64,000 nucleotides of DNA. Source: Akanthomyces muscarius (Eukaryota; Ascomycota; Sordariomycetes; Hypocreales; Cordycipitaceae). Below the pieces are notes generated by a model. The model made no database searches, was not told the origin of the DNA, and was given only the letters and a program-made list of their open reading frames with translations. The position numbers and the translations under genes are program-made. Location of the stretch: NCBI RefSeq assembly GCF_028009165.1, contig NC_079244.1, positions 4,402,001 to 4,466,000 of the forward strand, read 5' to 3'. Shown one piece after another: positions 32,479-44,109 of the stretch (the stretch's first letter is position 1; the number at the start of each line of letters is the position of its first letter).

Positions 32479-34616
32479 TCAGACGTCGCCTTTCTTTTGG
32501 TCCGGCTTCTTGCGAATGTCGGTCCAGCCGGTACCCCACGAAAAGATGAACATGCACACACAAATGGCTGCAATGGCATAAAACACCTCGTTGACGCCAA
32601 GAGAGTAAGACTCAAGAACCTGGGCAATCTTGTCGGCAGGCACAACGCTACCGATATCGGCAGCACCGGCATTAATGATCTTGTCGGCGCCGATTTCAGG
32701 CAGGCGGCTGTCCAGTTCTTGCTTCAACTTGGTGTTGAAGAGCGTGTTGACAATGGCCAAGAAGACGGAGCCAAAGAAAGTCTGGAACAGAACCATGGTC
32801 GCGGTGGCAACGGAGGCCAGCGCGGGCGGGGTATGCGCCTGGATGGCAATGACGGGCATCTGGAAAGCCATGCCACGGCCGATACCGAGGAGAACTTGGA
32901 AGCCGGCCCACGTGAGCGTGTGGGTGTGAGGCGTCCAGGTCGAGAGGAGACCGTTGGCGATGGCGATGATGATGGCGCTCGCGACCATGAACGGCAGGTA
33001 GTAGCCGACGCGCTGCACCATGCCGCCGCACACGACGGTGACGACCAGCTGCGTCACGATGGCGGGCAACATGGATATGCCGCTGTGGAGGGGCGACATG
33101 CCGCGCACCGTCTGGAAGTAGACGGGCAGGTAGTATCCGGCGCCGAGCATGGTGGAGAACATGAACATGCTGGCCACGCAGGCCGTCCACACCTGGCGCT
33201 TGCCGATGATGGGCAGCGGGATCATGGCCGTCATGCCGGCGCGGCGCTCCCACAAGAGGAAGAGCACCACCTCGACGGCGCCGCCGACAAAGAGGCCGAT
33301 GATGGTGGGCGAGCTCCAGGCGTACCGGTTGCCGCCAAACTCGAGCGCGAGCAGGATCATGACGGCCGCGGGCGCGAAGAGCAGGAAGCCGAGCATGTCC
33401 ATCTTCTTGAGCGTCAGCTTGCCGGGGCTCTGCACGTACTTGCGCTTGTCGGGGATGTTGGTGACGAGGAAGGCGACGATGGTGATGGCGCCGACGGGCA
33501 GGTTGATGTAGAAGCACCAGCGCCACGAGGTGAACTCGGTCAGCGCGCCGCCGATGAGCGGGCCGGCCACGAGGCCCATCTGGCACACGCCGATGAGGAT
33601 GCCCATCAGCTGCGGGCGCTTCTCCATCGGCGCGCAGGCCGTCACGATGGCGAAGCTGCCGTTGGTCAGGCCCGACGCGCCGGCGCCGGCGACGGTGCGC
33701 CCGATGATGATCATGGTCGAGGACGTGGCGATGCCGCAGAGCAGGTTGCCGAGTTCGAAGACGAGGAAGAAGGCGAGAAAGGTCCATTTGGCGTGGAAGT
33801 AGGTGTAGAACTTTCCAGAGAGAGGCTGTAGGGCGGCACTGTAGCGTTTTGTCAGCATGATATCAACTTGGATCGGGAGATAGCTGCTGCTGATGATGAT
33901 GCGTACCTTGCCAAGTTGTAAGTGGCACCATACCAACCGATATCCGTCAACGAGTGGAAGTCACTCGTAATCTTGGGAATAGCCTGCGAAGCAACGTCAG
34001 TAAAAGAAAGCCAAATGCACTGTGAATCTCGCCGAGAACCTACGGTAACCAAAATAGACACATCCAGCAAGTACAGGAAGCACGCCAGCGTAATCGCCGT
34101 CATGACGGCCCACAGCTTCCAGCCGTGAATGTACTCGGGCTCCGCCTCGTCGGCCTGCTGCTTCAGGTCCCCCGAGTCGGGCGTGTAGGAGCCGTCGCGC
34201 TCTACCTCGGTCTCCTCGCCGGGGTCCATGCCGAGGACCTCCTTCATCTTGGACGAGTGCAGCGTGCGCAGGTCCGCCGGCAGGTCGGGCACGGCAGGGA
34301 TGCCGTCGTCCTCGCCGAGGCCGGAGAAGTCGGGCATGTCGTCCTTGTCGCGGATCAGGCTGCGGCGGGCGGCATTGTACGACAGGCGCACGTCAAACAT
34401 ATCGAGGCCGTAGTTGTTGGTGTCCGGGTTGGTGGCGACCGAGGCGCGCTTCTCCCGCAGCACGGCAAAGTCGAGCGGCTCCAGGTCAATCTCGGGCAGC
34501 TGCGGCGGGCGCTCGGTGACGGTCGACACGGAGCGCTGATGGGAGAGCCCCGCGGACGACCCGGCGGACGCCTCCCTGGGCAGAGGGTTGGTGAGGCTTC
34601 TTTTTGAGCGACCCAT
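32479..34616 (-). CDS. MFS multidrug efflux transporter, DHA2 (14-TMS) family
   Basis: Proton-driven drug or toxic-metabolite exporter of the plasma membrane by family. Exons 34616-34044, 33983-33907 and 33838-32479 give 669 residues. Residues 1-164 form an unusually long, acidic cytosolic N-terminus (MGRSKRSLTNPLPRE...). TM1 starts at HGWKLWAVMTAITLACFLYLLDVSILVTAIPKI, with the D-x-S-I/V-T/A-IPKI motif of DHA2 antiporters. Next come DIGWYGATYNLASAALQPLSGKFY, the motif GRTVAGAGASGLTNGSFAI, and PLIGGALTEFTSWRWCFYINLP, the motif C region typical of exporters. About 14 hydrophobic segments follow. The substrate cannot be read from sequence. No metabolite cluster is visible nearby. Confidence 0.9.
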
Positions 34617-36785
34617 TTTCGGTTCTCGATTTAGGTGTTGATGCCGTCGTTTCTTCGTCAGGTTCAACCCCGAACTGAATTTTTGTCTCCTTTTTTTCCG
34701 CAACTTTATTTTCCTGTCGACAAGTTCTTCTTTTCCCCTTTGGTGTTGCAACTCTATTGTCGTTGAGTCGTTGTTGAGTAATGAGTGACCGAGCCTCCTG
34801 TGTAAGTGAGGCAGACTACGAGTTGCGAAAAGGGATCGTCAGTCACTGTGAGAGTAAAAACATGAAACAGCATCTACAAGTCACTGCAGGTGGGCACCAC
34901 AGTATAGATAAAGGAAATACAAATTCCACTTTCTGCAATTAGAGGACGCCTCCGCATGGCAACAAGGGCCATGGCCAACTCTGTCGCCATGGGGTCAGCT
35001 TTGCTGCAGCCCTGCTCCCCCCGTCATCTTACACAATGGAGCCCTCTGAGTTGCCACGCTTTGCAGCGCACTTCCCTCATTGAGATTTTCCTAGTTGCCG
35101 GATCGCCTTGGCTGCGTGCGCTTCGTCGCCAGCTCGATTCCTAATGCAGCGCCCACTATGCCCGAATCCCGTCCTAGCATGGGGGGCGTAGGCTAAAAGG
35201 GTGGTGGTGGTCGCACACAACTCCGTCAGCAGCGCCGCACGGGAAACGCTACCTCAATAGGATAAGACAGTAAGCACAACTCAAATCCCGACTTGGGCTG
35301 AAGTGCGAGTGTCGTGCACACTGCGTTTCCTTCTAGAACGCCACTAACAAAATTTATTCTTAGCTTTGAGAGTACGTGATTTGGATCATCTTCTGTAGCA
35401 ACGTGGTTGTCTCATCTGTCTTGTGGCTGTCCGTCAGGAACTCGATCCACGTGGGCCAGGCTCGCGATCGGCCAGCCTCGATTCACCTCCCTTCTCAACA
35501 ATCTCTCTTGTTTAACACTGCAATGTAATCCATCATCCCAAAGTCATCTCGGTCTGGCTGTCATCTCCATGTCCTTGTGCAAAAGGTAATACGCGAAAAC
35601 ACGCTGTAGAAGCACTTAATCGGCTAGGTGCCACCCTGGTGGGCATGTAAGCCGAGTCCTCCCCAGCGGCCAATGCTTCTCATTACCTGCCATCCCGATC
35701 CGGTAATCGTTATGTTGAAAAGCCGGTCCCGGTCTCCATATAATAATCCCGAGCGGGGAGGCCTTGGGAGCCGCAGATTGCCTTTCGACTTTCGCCTTGC
35801 CTGTTCTGAGACCCCTTCTCGAGGCGGGGCGATCTCTATAGTTTTCCGTGTAGGCTGCCCCCATCGTCGCCCTTTCGCTTCGCCTGCCTAGAGTAAGATA
35901 GAGCTTGCGTCATGGTGAACACTTTTGACATTCGTCTAATGACACTACCTAGGAGGTATTTTAGAATGACAGCCTTGCCACCATGGCCTTCGATCTCAGA
36001 CCAGTCGTTCTTGGGATGGCAAGGTCGCATTCGCATCTATCAAGAACCACATGGACAACAACCCTGGTCAACGGGATTCGCGTAGCTCGGCTCCGCTCGC
36101 CACGTTGGAAATTCAGCACATGGACGCCTCTGCTACAATGCGAGCGAGGGGCGAGTAGGCTTTGGGATCAGACGACTTTTGTTGTAGATGGTCAACGAGC
36201 CTCAGCTGTGGCGCCATCTCTCCATCTGAGCAAGCCTCGTTTTACGCGACAATGCCAATGCCGAGCCATTTGACATCATGGGACTCACATCTTCTTTCCC
36301 ACCAAGTTCATCTCCTAAGCCGGACAGGTTCCGTTATTATAAGATAAATAATCTGTACAGTTCCAGTTTTGGCACCAAGTGAGATGGGCGCGCCGCCGCC
36401 AACTTGACAGGGCCGCCCTGTTGTATCCACATTCAATGCCTGCTGTCGTCCGACCCCCCGGACGCAAATCCACAGGGCAGTATTGATGTACCAGTAATAC
36501 TGGTGGTGTTGGCCTTATGGATACATGGACAATTAGTCGCATCTTCCATGGCAAATTCCGCGCTGCATATGTTGCAACATGGGGATGTCAATGGCTAGCG
36601 CACCACGCCGTCGTTCCCTGTGGCATCGCGCATCAGCGCCCGACCCATCTTCTACTTTGCACGACGTCACATCAAGTAAGCTGGACATGGCTAGTTCCGA
36701 TGAAGGGCTCGATTTGCGCTCGTGTCGTATCGTATCATAAATGACAGATTAAAGAAATGAAAAACAAAATGCTGTACAAGAATCG
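34617..36785. other. 2.2-kb region without a recognisable gene
   Basis: The first 150 bases are the DHA2 leader. Beyond that I see no coding frame longer than about 100 codons, no terminal repeats and no transposase-like sequence. Confidence 0.4.
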
Positions 36786-38841
36786 TTATTGCATATCCCC
36801 CCAGGGTCCAAAAATATCCGCCATCCATGACATGTCATTAAAATCAATAGGTTCACCGTCTACCATTGTATCCAATAGCATAGGCTGTTCGGTTGCCGCC
36901 CTGCTGGCACTGTTTTGCTGGCTGTTGGGGGTGGGCATAGTACCGAAATGCTTGGACACAATGGGCTGCCACATGACGCGCAAATTGCGCATCTGCTTTG
37001 CGCCTTTTTGGAACAAATTGCCCTGGACCTGTTGGTCGCGCATTGGGTATACGCTTGCCGTTCTTTCAAATAGCTCAATCGTTCTGTCCACAATGTCCAG
37101 CACATCGACAGTCTGCCGCACCACCTCCTTGTCCCAGGTCGGATTGTCGGAAATGGTAAGTCTGTATAGCATGACCTGCATGGTGGATAGAGCGACGTAT
37201 GTGTGTAACGGAAGACCTGCAATTTCGCCGAGTGGGATCGAAAAGAACGAATCATAGAATGCGCGAATGCAAATGAGGCATTGGTACATGGACTCGACGC
37301 TTTGTGTCTCTGGTATTCGTTGGTTGGAAAACAAGCCGATAGCGTGAATTTGGCATTCTGTCGAAACCAAATGTGTAATAATGGTGTCTATTACATGTTA
37401 GCCATGCCAATATATCTTGAAGAATGATTGAACGAACAATTGGTGGCAAATCGTGGTGGTAGATTCGCTTTGATGCTGTTGAGTCTCTCCAGGAGGCTCG
37501 GTTTATAGAGATATGATGGAATGTCCTTTTCAGGTGCGTTAGGGAGCAAGTCTTGCATGAGCAGACGGTGTGCTTCGTCGCAGATTCTCTGTATTTTGAT
37601 GATTGTTGCGAGCATAGAATCAAGGTGCTGATCATCGCCGCGTTCAAGGATGCTCAGGGATTCGTCCATATGGCTGGTCCATGGCAGTGTCTCTGTTCGC
37701 GCAGTAAGGGCATTGCATCTACTGCAGTTAGCAAGCCATGGCAGTAAATGGGTGCTAAACGGGACTTACATTGATGTGAGAAACCACAGCGTCAGGACAG
37801 CTCTTCGCTCGTCCATTGTGCGTGCTTTCGGCGTAAGAGTACTCATATTCCAGGCTTTGAAGCCAACGGAAGAGAAGTGTTCTTGGTTCGGCGGGCGCAT
37901 CATTCCCTGTTCGTAGATAACCAAGGTCGCCAACTGCGAGAACAGAACGACAAAAGGCCTGGCACCCGGTCCTGTATTTAATGTGGCCCTACACGCTGTA
38001 TTAGCTTAATGATTTTCGTTCGACGAGGACAGACATACCATCCCAGATTGGCAACAAGGCCCTGTACAATGTCCATGTTGCGCTCGTGATTCATTATGAT
38101 GCGCTCCGACATTTCTCTTCGCACTTTGTCTCTTAAGAATGATTGCTGGGAGTGGGAATCTGAAGCCAAGTTCATGATGGAAAGCCACAAGAAGGGCCTC
38201 TCCATTTTGAGAGCTTTGGCACTCATGTCCGAGGGGAGATGAAGAAATGGCAGGCCAGGTAGCCAGGTGCGAAACTTTGCCAGATAGACATCAGCTTCCT
38301 CAGCCGTTGGGTCGCGCAGTAATTGGCCGCTGGACATGTTTGGGTCAATTGCGTTGCCCCGGTTCATACTGGGGCCATTGTGTCTCTCAGTGGTCGCGGC
38401 CTGGGCCAGCGAGTCCAAAGCCGCGGTCTGCGATCTCGTTTGCTGCGGGACATGCTGCATATGGCTGTAGTCTAGGTGTTGACGATGTTGCGCGATCTGT
38501 TCCTGGAGTTGCTGCTGTTGCTGTTCTTGGCCGGGATGTCCTTGGGAGTTTTTGAGTATAGAGACGAGGTCATCGAGCTTCTCTTCGAGCTGGGCGGTCC
38601 GCGACGCAGCCGTTCTCTTGGCAACCTTTTTCCTCGCCGTGGCGATAGGCTGGCAATCCTTTCCGAGGCGGCTGCAGCGTTCGCATGCGCCCCCGGCAGC
38701 GGTTAGAATGCACTTGCACTTGGCGCGGGAGCAATTGGTGCAGGACTGTCCGTAGCCGGCCGGACGAGAGCTGGCCCCAGAGAGCGAGGACGGGGACATT
38801 CCTGCAGACACAGGCGGCAATGCAGCCGAGCGATCAAACAT
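36786..38841 (-). CDS. Zn(II)2Cys6 fungal transcription factor
   Basis: Four exons (38841-38039, 37988-37770, 37721-37438, 37387-36786) close in frame to 635 residues. The binuclear cluster lies at residues 34-63: Cys34, 37, 44, 53, 56, 63 (CTNCSRAKCKC...CERCSRLGKDC). It is followed by a basic linker and a short coiled coil (RTAQLEEKLDDLVSIL), then a Gln/His-rich stretch. The long C-terminal half is helical, with the layout of the fungal-specific TF middle homology region (AKFRTWLPGLPFLHLPSDMSA; FLTSIRCNALTARTETLPWTSHMDE). The C-terminus is acidic and aromatic (DFNDMSWMADIFGPWGD), a plausible activation segment. Introns are 48-50 nt; the last has donor GTTCGT. Target genes are unknown. Confidence 0.85.
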
Positions 38842-40289
38842 AGAATGAAGCCCGACTGTCTGGACAGGCGCAAAACCCGCTGGGAATGGGTGGCTGTTTG
38901 GCTGGCGTTGGGCGCGTTGGTAGAGTGGTTGGCCGCTGAACCCCGGACAGTTAGTTGGCGGGCGCTTGACTTGGAGGGCCTCGAGGCCTGTAGGTAGGGG
39001 AAGCCTCCCGCTGGAGCAGCGCTGTACAATGGACGACGACTAGCAGGCTGGAAAGGGCAGCGCAGCGGACGAACAGGCGTTGATGGCAGAACAAAAGCAA
39101 AGCGTGGGCGCGACGAGAAACGGGCGGGATTCATCCAGTTAATGTAGGACGAAATCCGAGCGTTGAGAGCCCCCGCCGGCAGTGGCCTGGGCGATGAAGT
39201 GACGTGATGAAAGCCGGGTTGGGCTGAGTAAGCCTGGATGCTGGCGCGCTGACAAGTGTGTGCCTGCCAGACACGGTGGGCAAACGGGCGAAGCGTTGGC
39301 ACCGACCGGATGCAACGATTTGCCAGTCACAATACTAATACTAATACGATTGCCAGGAAGTCAGCATCTTCGCTGCACAATCACACTGCAGTTTGTGTTA
39401 CCGCCCTTTATTGCCGTCTTCCCCGACAATCCAACATCGCAGCCACGGCCAGGTTCTGCGTGATACGATGGCCCAACAAACTCAATGCGAGCGAGCAGCA
39501 CAGCCCGTCAGCCCCAGAAGAGTCCGTTAAACATTGGCAGAGACTCAGCTGGAATCGAAGTCAAGCCATGTGAAAATTCCCTACAAAGGCCACTCGCAGA
39601 CCAGCTCTTGCTTGCCCTCGGCCGATTGTAGCTCGGTCAGCACACCACTCAGTATTGCCTGGGCTAGGACGTCTGAGACACCAACAGTACAGCGAAGATG
39701 GCGAGTCACTTCCCCCAGATCTCCGAGCAGCGGCGACCTGGCTTTTAAATATAACTGGCTGAGATGCTCTGCAACTGGATCTACTGCCCCGTCCTCCTTT
39801 GCAGGCGATGCTCAGTTTCCCTCCAGCAAAGTATTTACCTGTCTGGGTGCAAGCGGGATTGTCATCCGATCATCAGCGCTGCGGGAAACTTTACCTCAAG
39901 TGGCAAGGCGCTGGCCACGGCCCAGAGTCCTAACGTTAGCACGCTAGCAGCTCGAAGCTCTACCGAGTGCAAGGCGCACAGCCTACTCTCACCAGCTCTT
40001 AGAATGCATTGGCACTCATGATAAAATGCATTTACAGTAATGCGTTGCTGCAAAGGGCGAACGCGCAAAACAGCGGCCAGAGAAGTCCCCTGTCGAGTTT
40101 GTGTTCCGCCTTCTGATCGCGGTGCAGTGTATTAGTCCCGCCACGGCCGCCCGTGCGAAAGCCGACGCTACCAGCGCTGAAGCGGCGACTTGCTAGCCCT
40201 ACGGGAGATCGACAATTCAAGGACATTTGGATGATGGCTTGGAGCCATGACTGATGCAAACCAAAATTCATTAAGCATGCAGCTGAATT
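38842..40289. other. Upstream region of the Zn2Cys6 gene, no gene seen
   Basis: About 1.4 kb. The promoter of the regulator starting at 38841 should lie in the first several hundred bases. Frames in 38.7-40 kb look random in composition. Confidence 0.4.
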
Positions 40290-40705
40290 CACGAAAGGTC
40301 ATCTCATTCAATGGCAATGAAGGCAAAATCTGCGCTGCATTTGGTTTACAGAGCTACGGTTTATCATGCTACAGTCCGGCAAGAATGGCTTGATTCTGGA
40401 TGCTTGGAGAAATAGGCCCCCTTCTATGGCATCGGTGTCGAGGGGCAGCACATTGGTCTTGCAGATGCCCAACTCCGGCGGGTGGCGGTTTCCGTGACAG
40501 TCGTGCAGCGCAAAGAAGAGCTGTATTTGCTTTTCACCAAGGCTTTGAACTTGTCGACCGATAGAGGCTTCCAAATCCTTGATGTTCCGTTCAGTTCTGG
40601 ATATTGTGAACAACTGGCTTTCGGCTAGTATGCGAGCGCCTTTGGCGATTTTCGTGCTCGCGACAACGCCTTGGCTTTTGCCCATGATCTCTCCTATGAT
40701 GAGCA
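40290..40705 (-). pseudogene. SET-domain gene fragment (second tandem copy, 5' part)
   Basis: From about 40685 downward the frame reads MGKSQGVVASTKIAKGARIL, AESQLFTISR, then QIQLFFALHDCHGNRHPPELGICKTNVLPL and GGLFLQASRI. This is the start of a SET domain of the fungal SET5-like type. Just where the catalytic RINHSC motif should follow, the sequence is out of frame (an extra base within AATCAAGCCATTCTTGC) and stops appear. Traces such as an out-of-frame PNAAQ appear further on. The rest of the domain is absent. It follows the first copy head to tail on the same strand. Confidence 0.6.
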
Positions 40706-40739
40706 GCACGGGGATAATTATTTTATTGTCATGATTTTT

Positions 40740-41698
40740 CGCCTTTTTGTTGTGTTTCTTCTTGTTTGCCGACTTTCTTCTCCGGAGCCAGTCTTCAAAA
40801 TCAACCGGCTGCAGTCCAGTTGGAACATCGTTTACTGCCGTCTTCCACTGCATAGATCGGACGTACAGATTCGGCAGCGGAGACGGATGCTGAGATAGCT
40901 TTTCGTGCTGGATGACCTCCATGGAGTCGTCACCTGCTATGCTCTCCCACTCAGATATTACTCTTCCCGCAATATCTTTCCGCGCGCCCATTCGCCGTGC
41001 GCAACAATCATCTGAGCAGCGTCGAGAAAGGCCCGGGGCAGGCCAGCATACCCTGGTCCGTGCTGTTCGTAGAGTTGCACTTGTTGATCGACATATCGCA
41101 GAATCTGCAGCGATATTGTCAAGATCGCTTCCAGTCCTCCCTTCGAAATGAAATTCTCCATCCTCAGGATTGTTTCCAGCGTGACGTCGCTTGCGTAGCT
41201 CTCTTTTGGCTCCAAAGCACATAGACCATTCATTTTTGCTAGTCTCCGGCTGCGACTGTCCAGGATGCGCAGATAAAAGACGGTGATCTCTTCGCCCTGT
41301 TGCATATCGCGCAGTGCATGAACAGTATGACATCCGATATTTTCGTTCCAGGCTTTCTGCGCATTGTTGTTACAGGCGTGGTTGATGCGACACGCATGCT
41401 CGAGGATTCCTCCTTTAAGGCCATTGGCGCCAATGGGAAGCGCATTCGTTCGAACGGTTCACATGTACTGCTCAAATACGCTGTTGAACTCATGAATATC
41501 TCGAAGCGACTGGAAAATATTGAGTTGAGTGCTATCGAAAGCCTCTGCCTTTCGAAAGACAATGTTTCCTAATTCTTTACTGTCCGATGCCTGGTATTCG
41601 TAGAAGGGGGTTTTCGCCTAAAATTCGTGTACCGCTCGGGAACGACTCGTGGCAATGAGTCCTTCGCCCTCACGAGGAATGTCTTCTAGAGCGAACAT
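40740..41698 (-). pseudogene. SET-domain lysine methyltransferase-like pseudogene (first tandem copy)
   Basis: A nearly complete fungal SET5-like protein can be followed in pieces. 41698 downward gives MFALEDIPREGEGLIATS, then GTRILGENPL in a shifted frame, then FQSLRDIHEFNSVFEQYM followed by an in-frame TGA. The next block is TVRTNALPIGANGLKGG...HACRINHACNNNAQKAW, the SET catalytic core with RINHAC in place of RINHSC. Next come GEEITVFYL, a helical C-terminal region ending in EWARGKI, and, after another frame change, AVNDVPTGLQPVDFEDWLRRRK. At least three lesions (two frame changes and one nonsense codon) cannot be removed by plausible introns, so I call it a pseudogene. Confidence 0.65.
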
Positions 41699-42948
41699 TG
41701 CGGTAGACTCCAATGGTATTTTCCTAGCGGCATGTAGAGAGTAATGGCGCATAGTGAGTATGGATACAGATCAATGCAATCACCCTTCAAATATAGACGT
41801 GTGCCCAAACTACTGTCAGCACTCCGTGACTGAAGCGCAAACGGAGGCACAAACGGCCTGCAAGGCAGACATGCACCCGGCCGAGAGGGACATTCAATTA
41901 TCTTGGCGTTTCTGCCAACACACAGCAAACGCAATCATCAGTTGCGTGGCGCCAGAAAGCCTGCAGCACGGCAGTCCCGTGCGTGCAACATGGTGAAGTA
42001 CCCATACATGCAGTCTTTCATCTCTGGCCAATCCTCGCCAGACACACAGTAATGCATGTGCAGGTTTCGAAAGAGCTGGCCGACTCAGCGGTACACTGCA
42101 TGCATAGCCTAGAGAAACACGCAAGTCGTAGGGTTGACAGTATCTTGGCAGAAGAATTGCAACTGCACTCAGAGTTTCCCGCTAGCGTGAAAGATTAACG
42201 GAAGAGTACATCGCAGTGAATGCTAAGGAAGCTAAGGCAGTTTACATTCTTAATAACCAGATAGCGATGAAGAAATAATGCTCTGCTCACATAGGCGCGA
42301 TTCTGTCTCTATACTAAAAGACATGGCATTTAAAGGGCGCGAGAGAGCTACGGCAAAACTATCTGTAGCTGCAGCAAGAAGAGTAACAGCCGTCGTCTCT
42401 GGCCATGCAAGCCATGTAAACAGTCTTTCATAATTGACGCGGGGTAAACTGGTGCCTGTCTTGAGACAAAGCTGAAAGCCAGACAAAGAGTGCGCCCAGT
42501 GGCTTGACGTTGCATTCGGGCGAAGGAGTTTCCGCTGCTGCACGTAATCAGCTGTACGCGTATGCATATATTTACAGACGTAACTGGGTAAAATGCCCTT
42601 TGCTTAGTTAATTAGCCTGATGGCGAAAGAATTTACTTGGTCACGTTCTGGCCAGTGAATTAGGCACTGACGCACCGTCGTAGCCACGCACAAGGCAGAC
42701 AGCTGTATGCCTCTTCATGCAAGCCTTATCACTCGCCGTGAACAGCCAAGGGATCCTTGCATCCATGCCCAAGCATCAAGTGGGCGCCTCATAACCCCTC
42801 TTTCTGTTTTATTCTGCCTCTACCTTGGACTATCGCGTCTCTTCCCTTGTCGTACTTTGACAAGCCTATTCTGACAAGGTCGCGTCTCGCTGAGACTCCT
42901 TACTTGCAGCAATACAGCGCCATTTCCTGTAGAGAACCGAACAAAAAA
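41699..42948. other. Spacer between the SET relics and the GRF gene
   Basis: No gene recognised. Contains the leader of the gene at 42949, which ends in an A-run directly before the ATG. Confidence 0.4.
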
Positions 42949-43592
42949 ATGCCACTCTTTTCGAAATACGAGAACGGAAAGTTTCGCAGTGGAAACTGGT
43001 ACTGCGGCTGCGATGAGGAGGCCAGATGGTACACATCCAGCAAAGAAGGCAGTAAGGGCGAGCGATGTTTGTTCCGTCCACTTCCCATAAAATCTTGAAT
43101 GTGTATAGTTAATAAGAGAAAACAGTTGCACGGTGCAAGCAGTCGGGAACCGACCACGACTGCAAGTTCTTTCTCACAGAGAAAGATGAGGCCGAGGCCA
43201 GACTGTCGAAGTCTGTCACGGTTTCTCCATCCACCCCAAGAACGCCCCTCTCCCAGCGTACCGTCGAGGCGATGCCAACACCAAACACCGGTTCAAGCTC
43301 GAGGACTCTCTTTGGCGGCGGCAGCAGAGCACGCCGAGTCGCGAGCATGAGCGACTCACCCACCGCACGCCGCTTTGTCGACGCCGACGGTGATGACGGC
43401 GACCTGGCAGACTTTGTTGTACGGCAGCTGAGGCAGGATGGCATCGCATTGAAGAGCTCCACCGAGTCTGTAATCCGGTATGCCATTGGCAGCCGGATCG
43501 GAAAATACGAGGCTGCACAGAAGAATTCCAACGACAGCCTGACGCTCGCACTCGAGAAGTTGGATAGGCTGGAAAGTGGCGCGTCCGGTTAG
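42949..43592 (+). CDS. Small GRF-type zinc-finger protein
   Basis: Exons 42949-43066 and 43126-43592 around a 59-nt intron give 194 residues. The intron joins ...SKEGSKGER to FARCKQSGTDHDCKFF, restoring a GRF zinc finger with Cys19, Cys21, Cys43 and Cys52 and the G-x-R-F core (GERF). GRF fingers bind single-stranded DNA or RNA in APE2, TOP3A and NEIL3. Here the finger is alone at the N-terminus. Residues 60-125 are Ser/Thr/Pro-rich and disordered, and residues about 130-194 form a predicted helical region (LADFVVRQLRQDGIALKSS, SLTLALEKLDRLES). The donor is GTTTGT, weaker than usual, but without splicing the finger is lost at a stop. The partner and role are unknown. Confidence 0.75.
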
Positions 43593-44109
43593 GCCGGTTT
43601 TTTTTTATGTATACATTAGTATGACTCTGTGCAAGTCACAATATTCGAGGAGCATCAGCGACAGCCTATTTGAGAGCGTCGTACCTTGCATGGCTTGATT
43701 CACAGCCGATGTACGCTCTCTTACTTTTGTATTTGTTTATCAACGCCTGACGTGACATCTCATTTGTTATTACCTGTGATATAATACTTAAAGAGAAAAA
43801 GAGGTTCCTGGTTCATAACTTTCGAGATGAATAGAATTTAATAATCAACATATCAATGTAGTGTAAGCTCATATGTTTAACGAGACGGCTCTTACCCGGT
43901 GGCCTAAGGCCACTAAGCAGCCTTGTAGAGACCCCCTCCACAGCGCACTGCCTATCACCTCCCCACCAATTTGCATTACCTACTCCGTACATACCAACGA
44001 GATTCTCGCCTCGTCTTTCTTGTCAGGTTGGTCGCTAGTTGGAATCAGGTACAAGAGCTCACTCGCGTCTACCTTGCTGCTGTCCCGCAATGGTATCTCA
44101 CCCACAGAA
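43593..44109. promoter_or_regulatory. Promoter region of the second Zn2Cys6 regulator
   Basis: AT-rich. An in-frame ATG at 43873 would add 79 residues before the zinc cluster, but that segment has no family-like content, so I treat it as leader. Confidence 0.35.

Noticed and set aside
32431..33831. 466-codon plus-strand frame over the DHA2 transporter
   Set aside because: Antisense shadow; His/Asp/Gly-rich composition follows from GC-rich transporter codons.
43873..44109. N-terminal extension of the second Zn2Cys6 regulator
   Set aside because: An in-frame ATG exists at 43873, but the added 79 residues look non-coding and the zinc cluster is normally close to the N-terminus.
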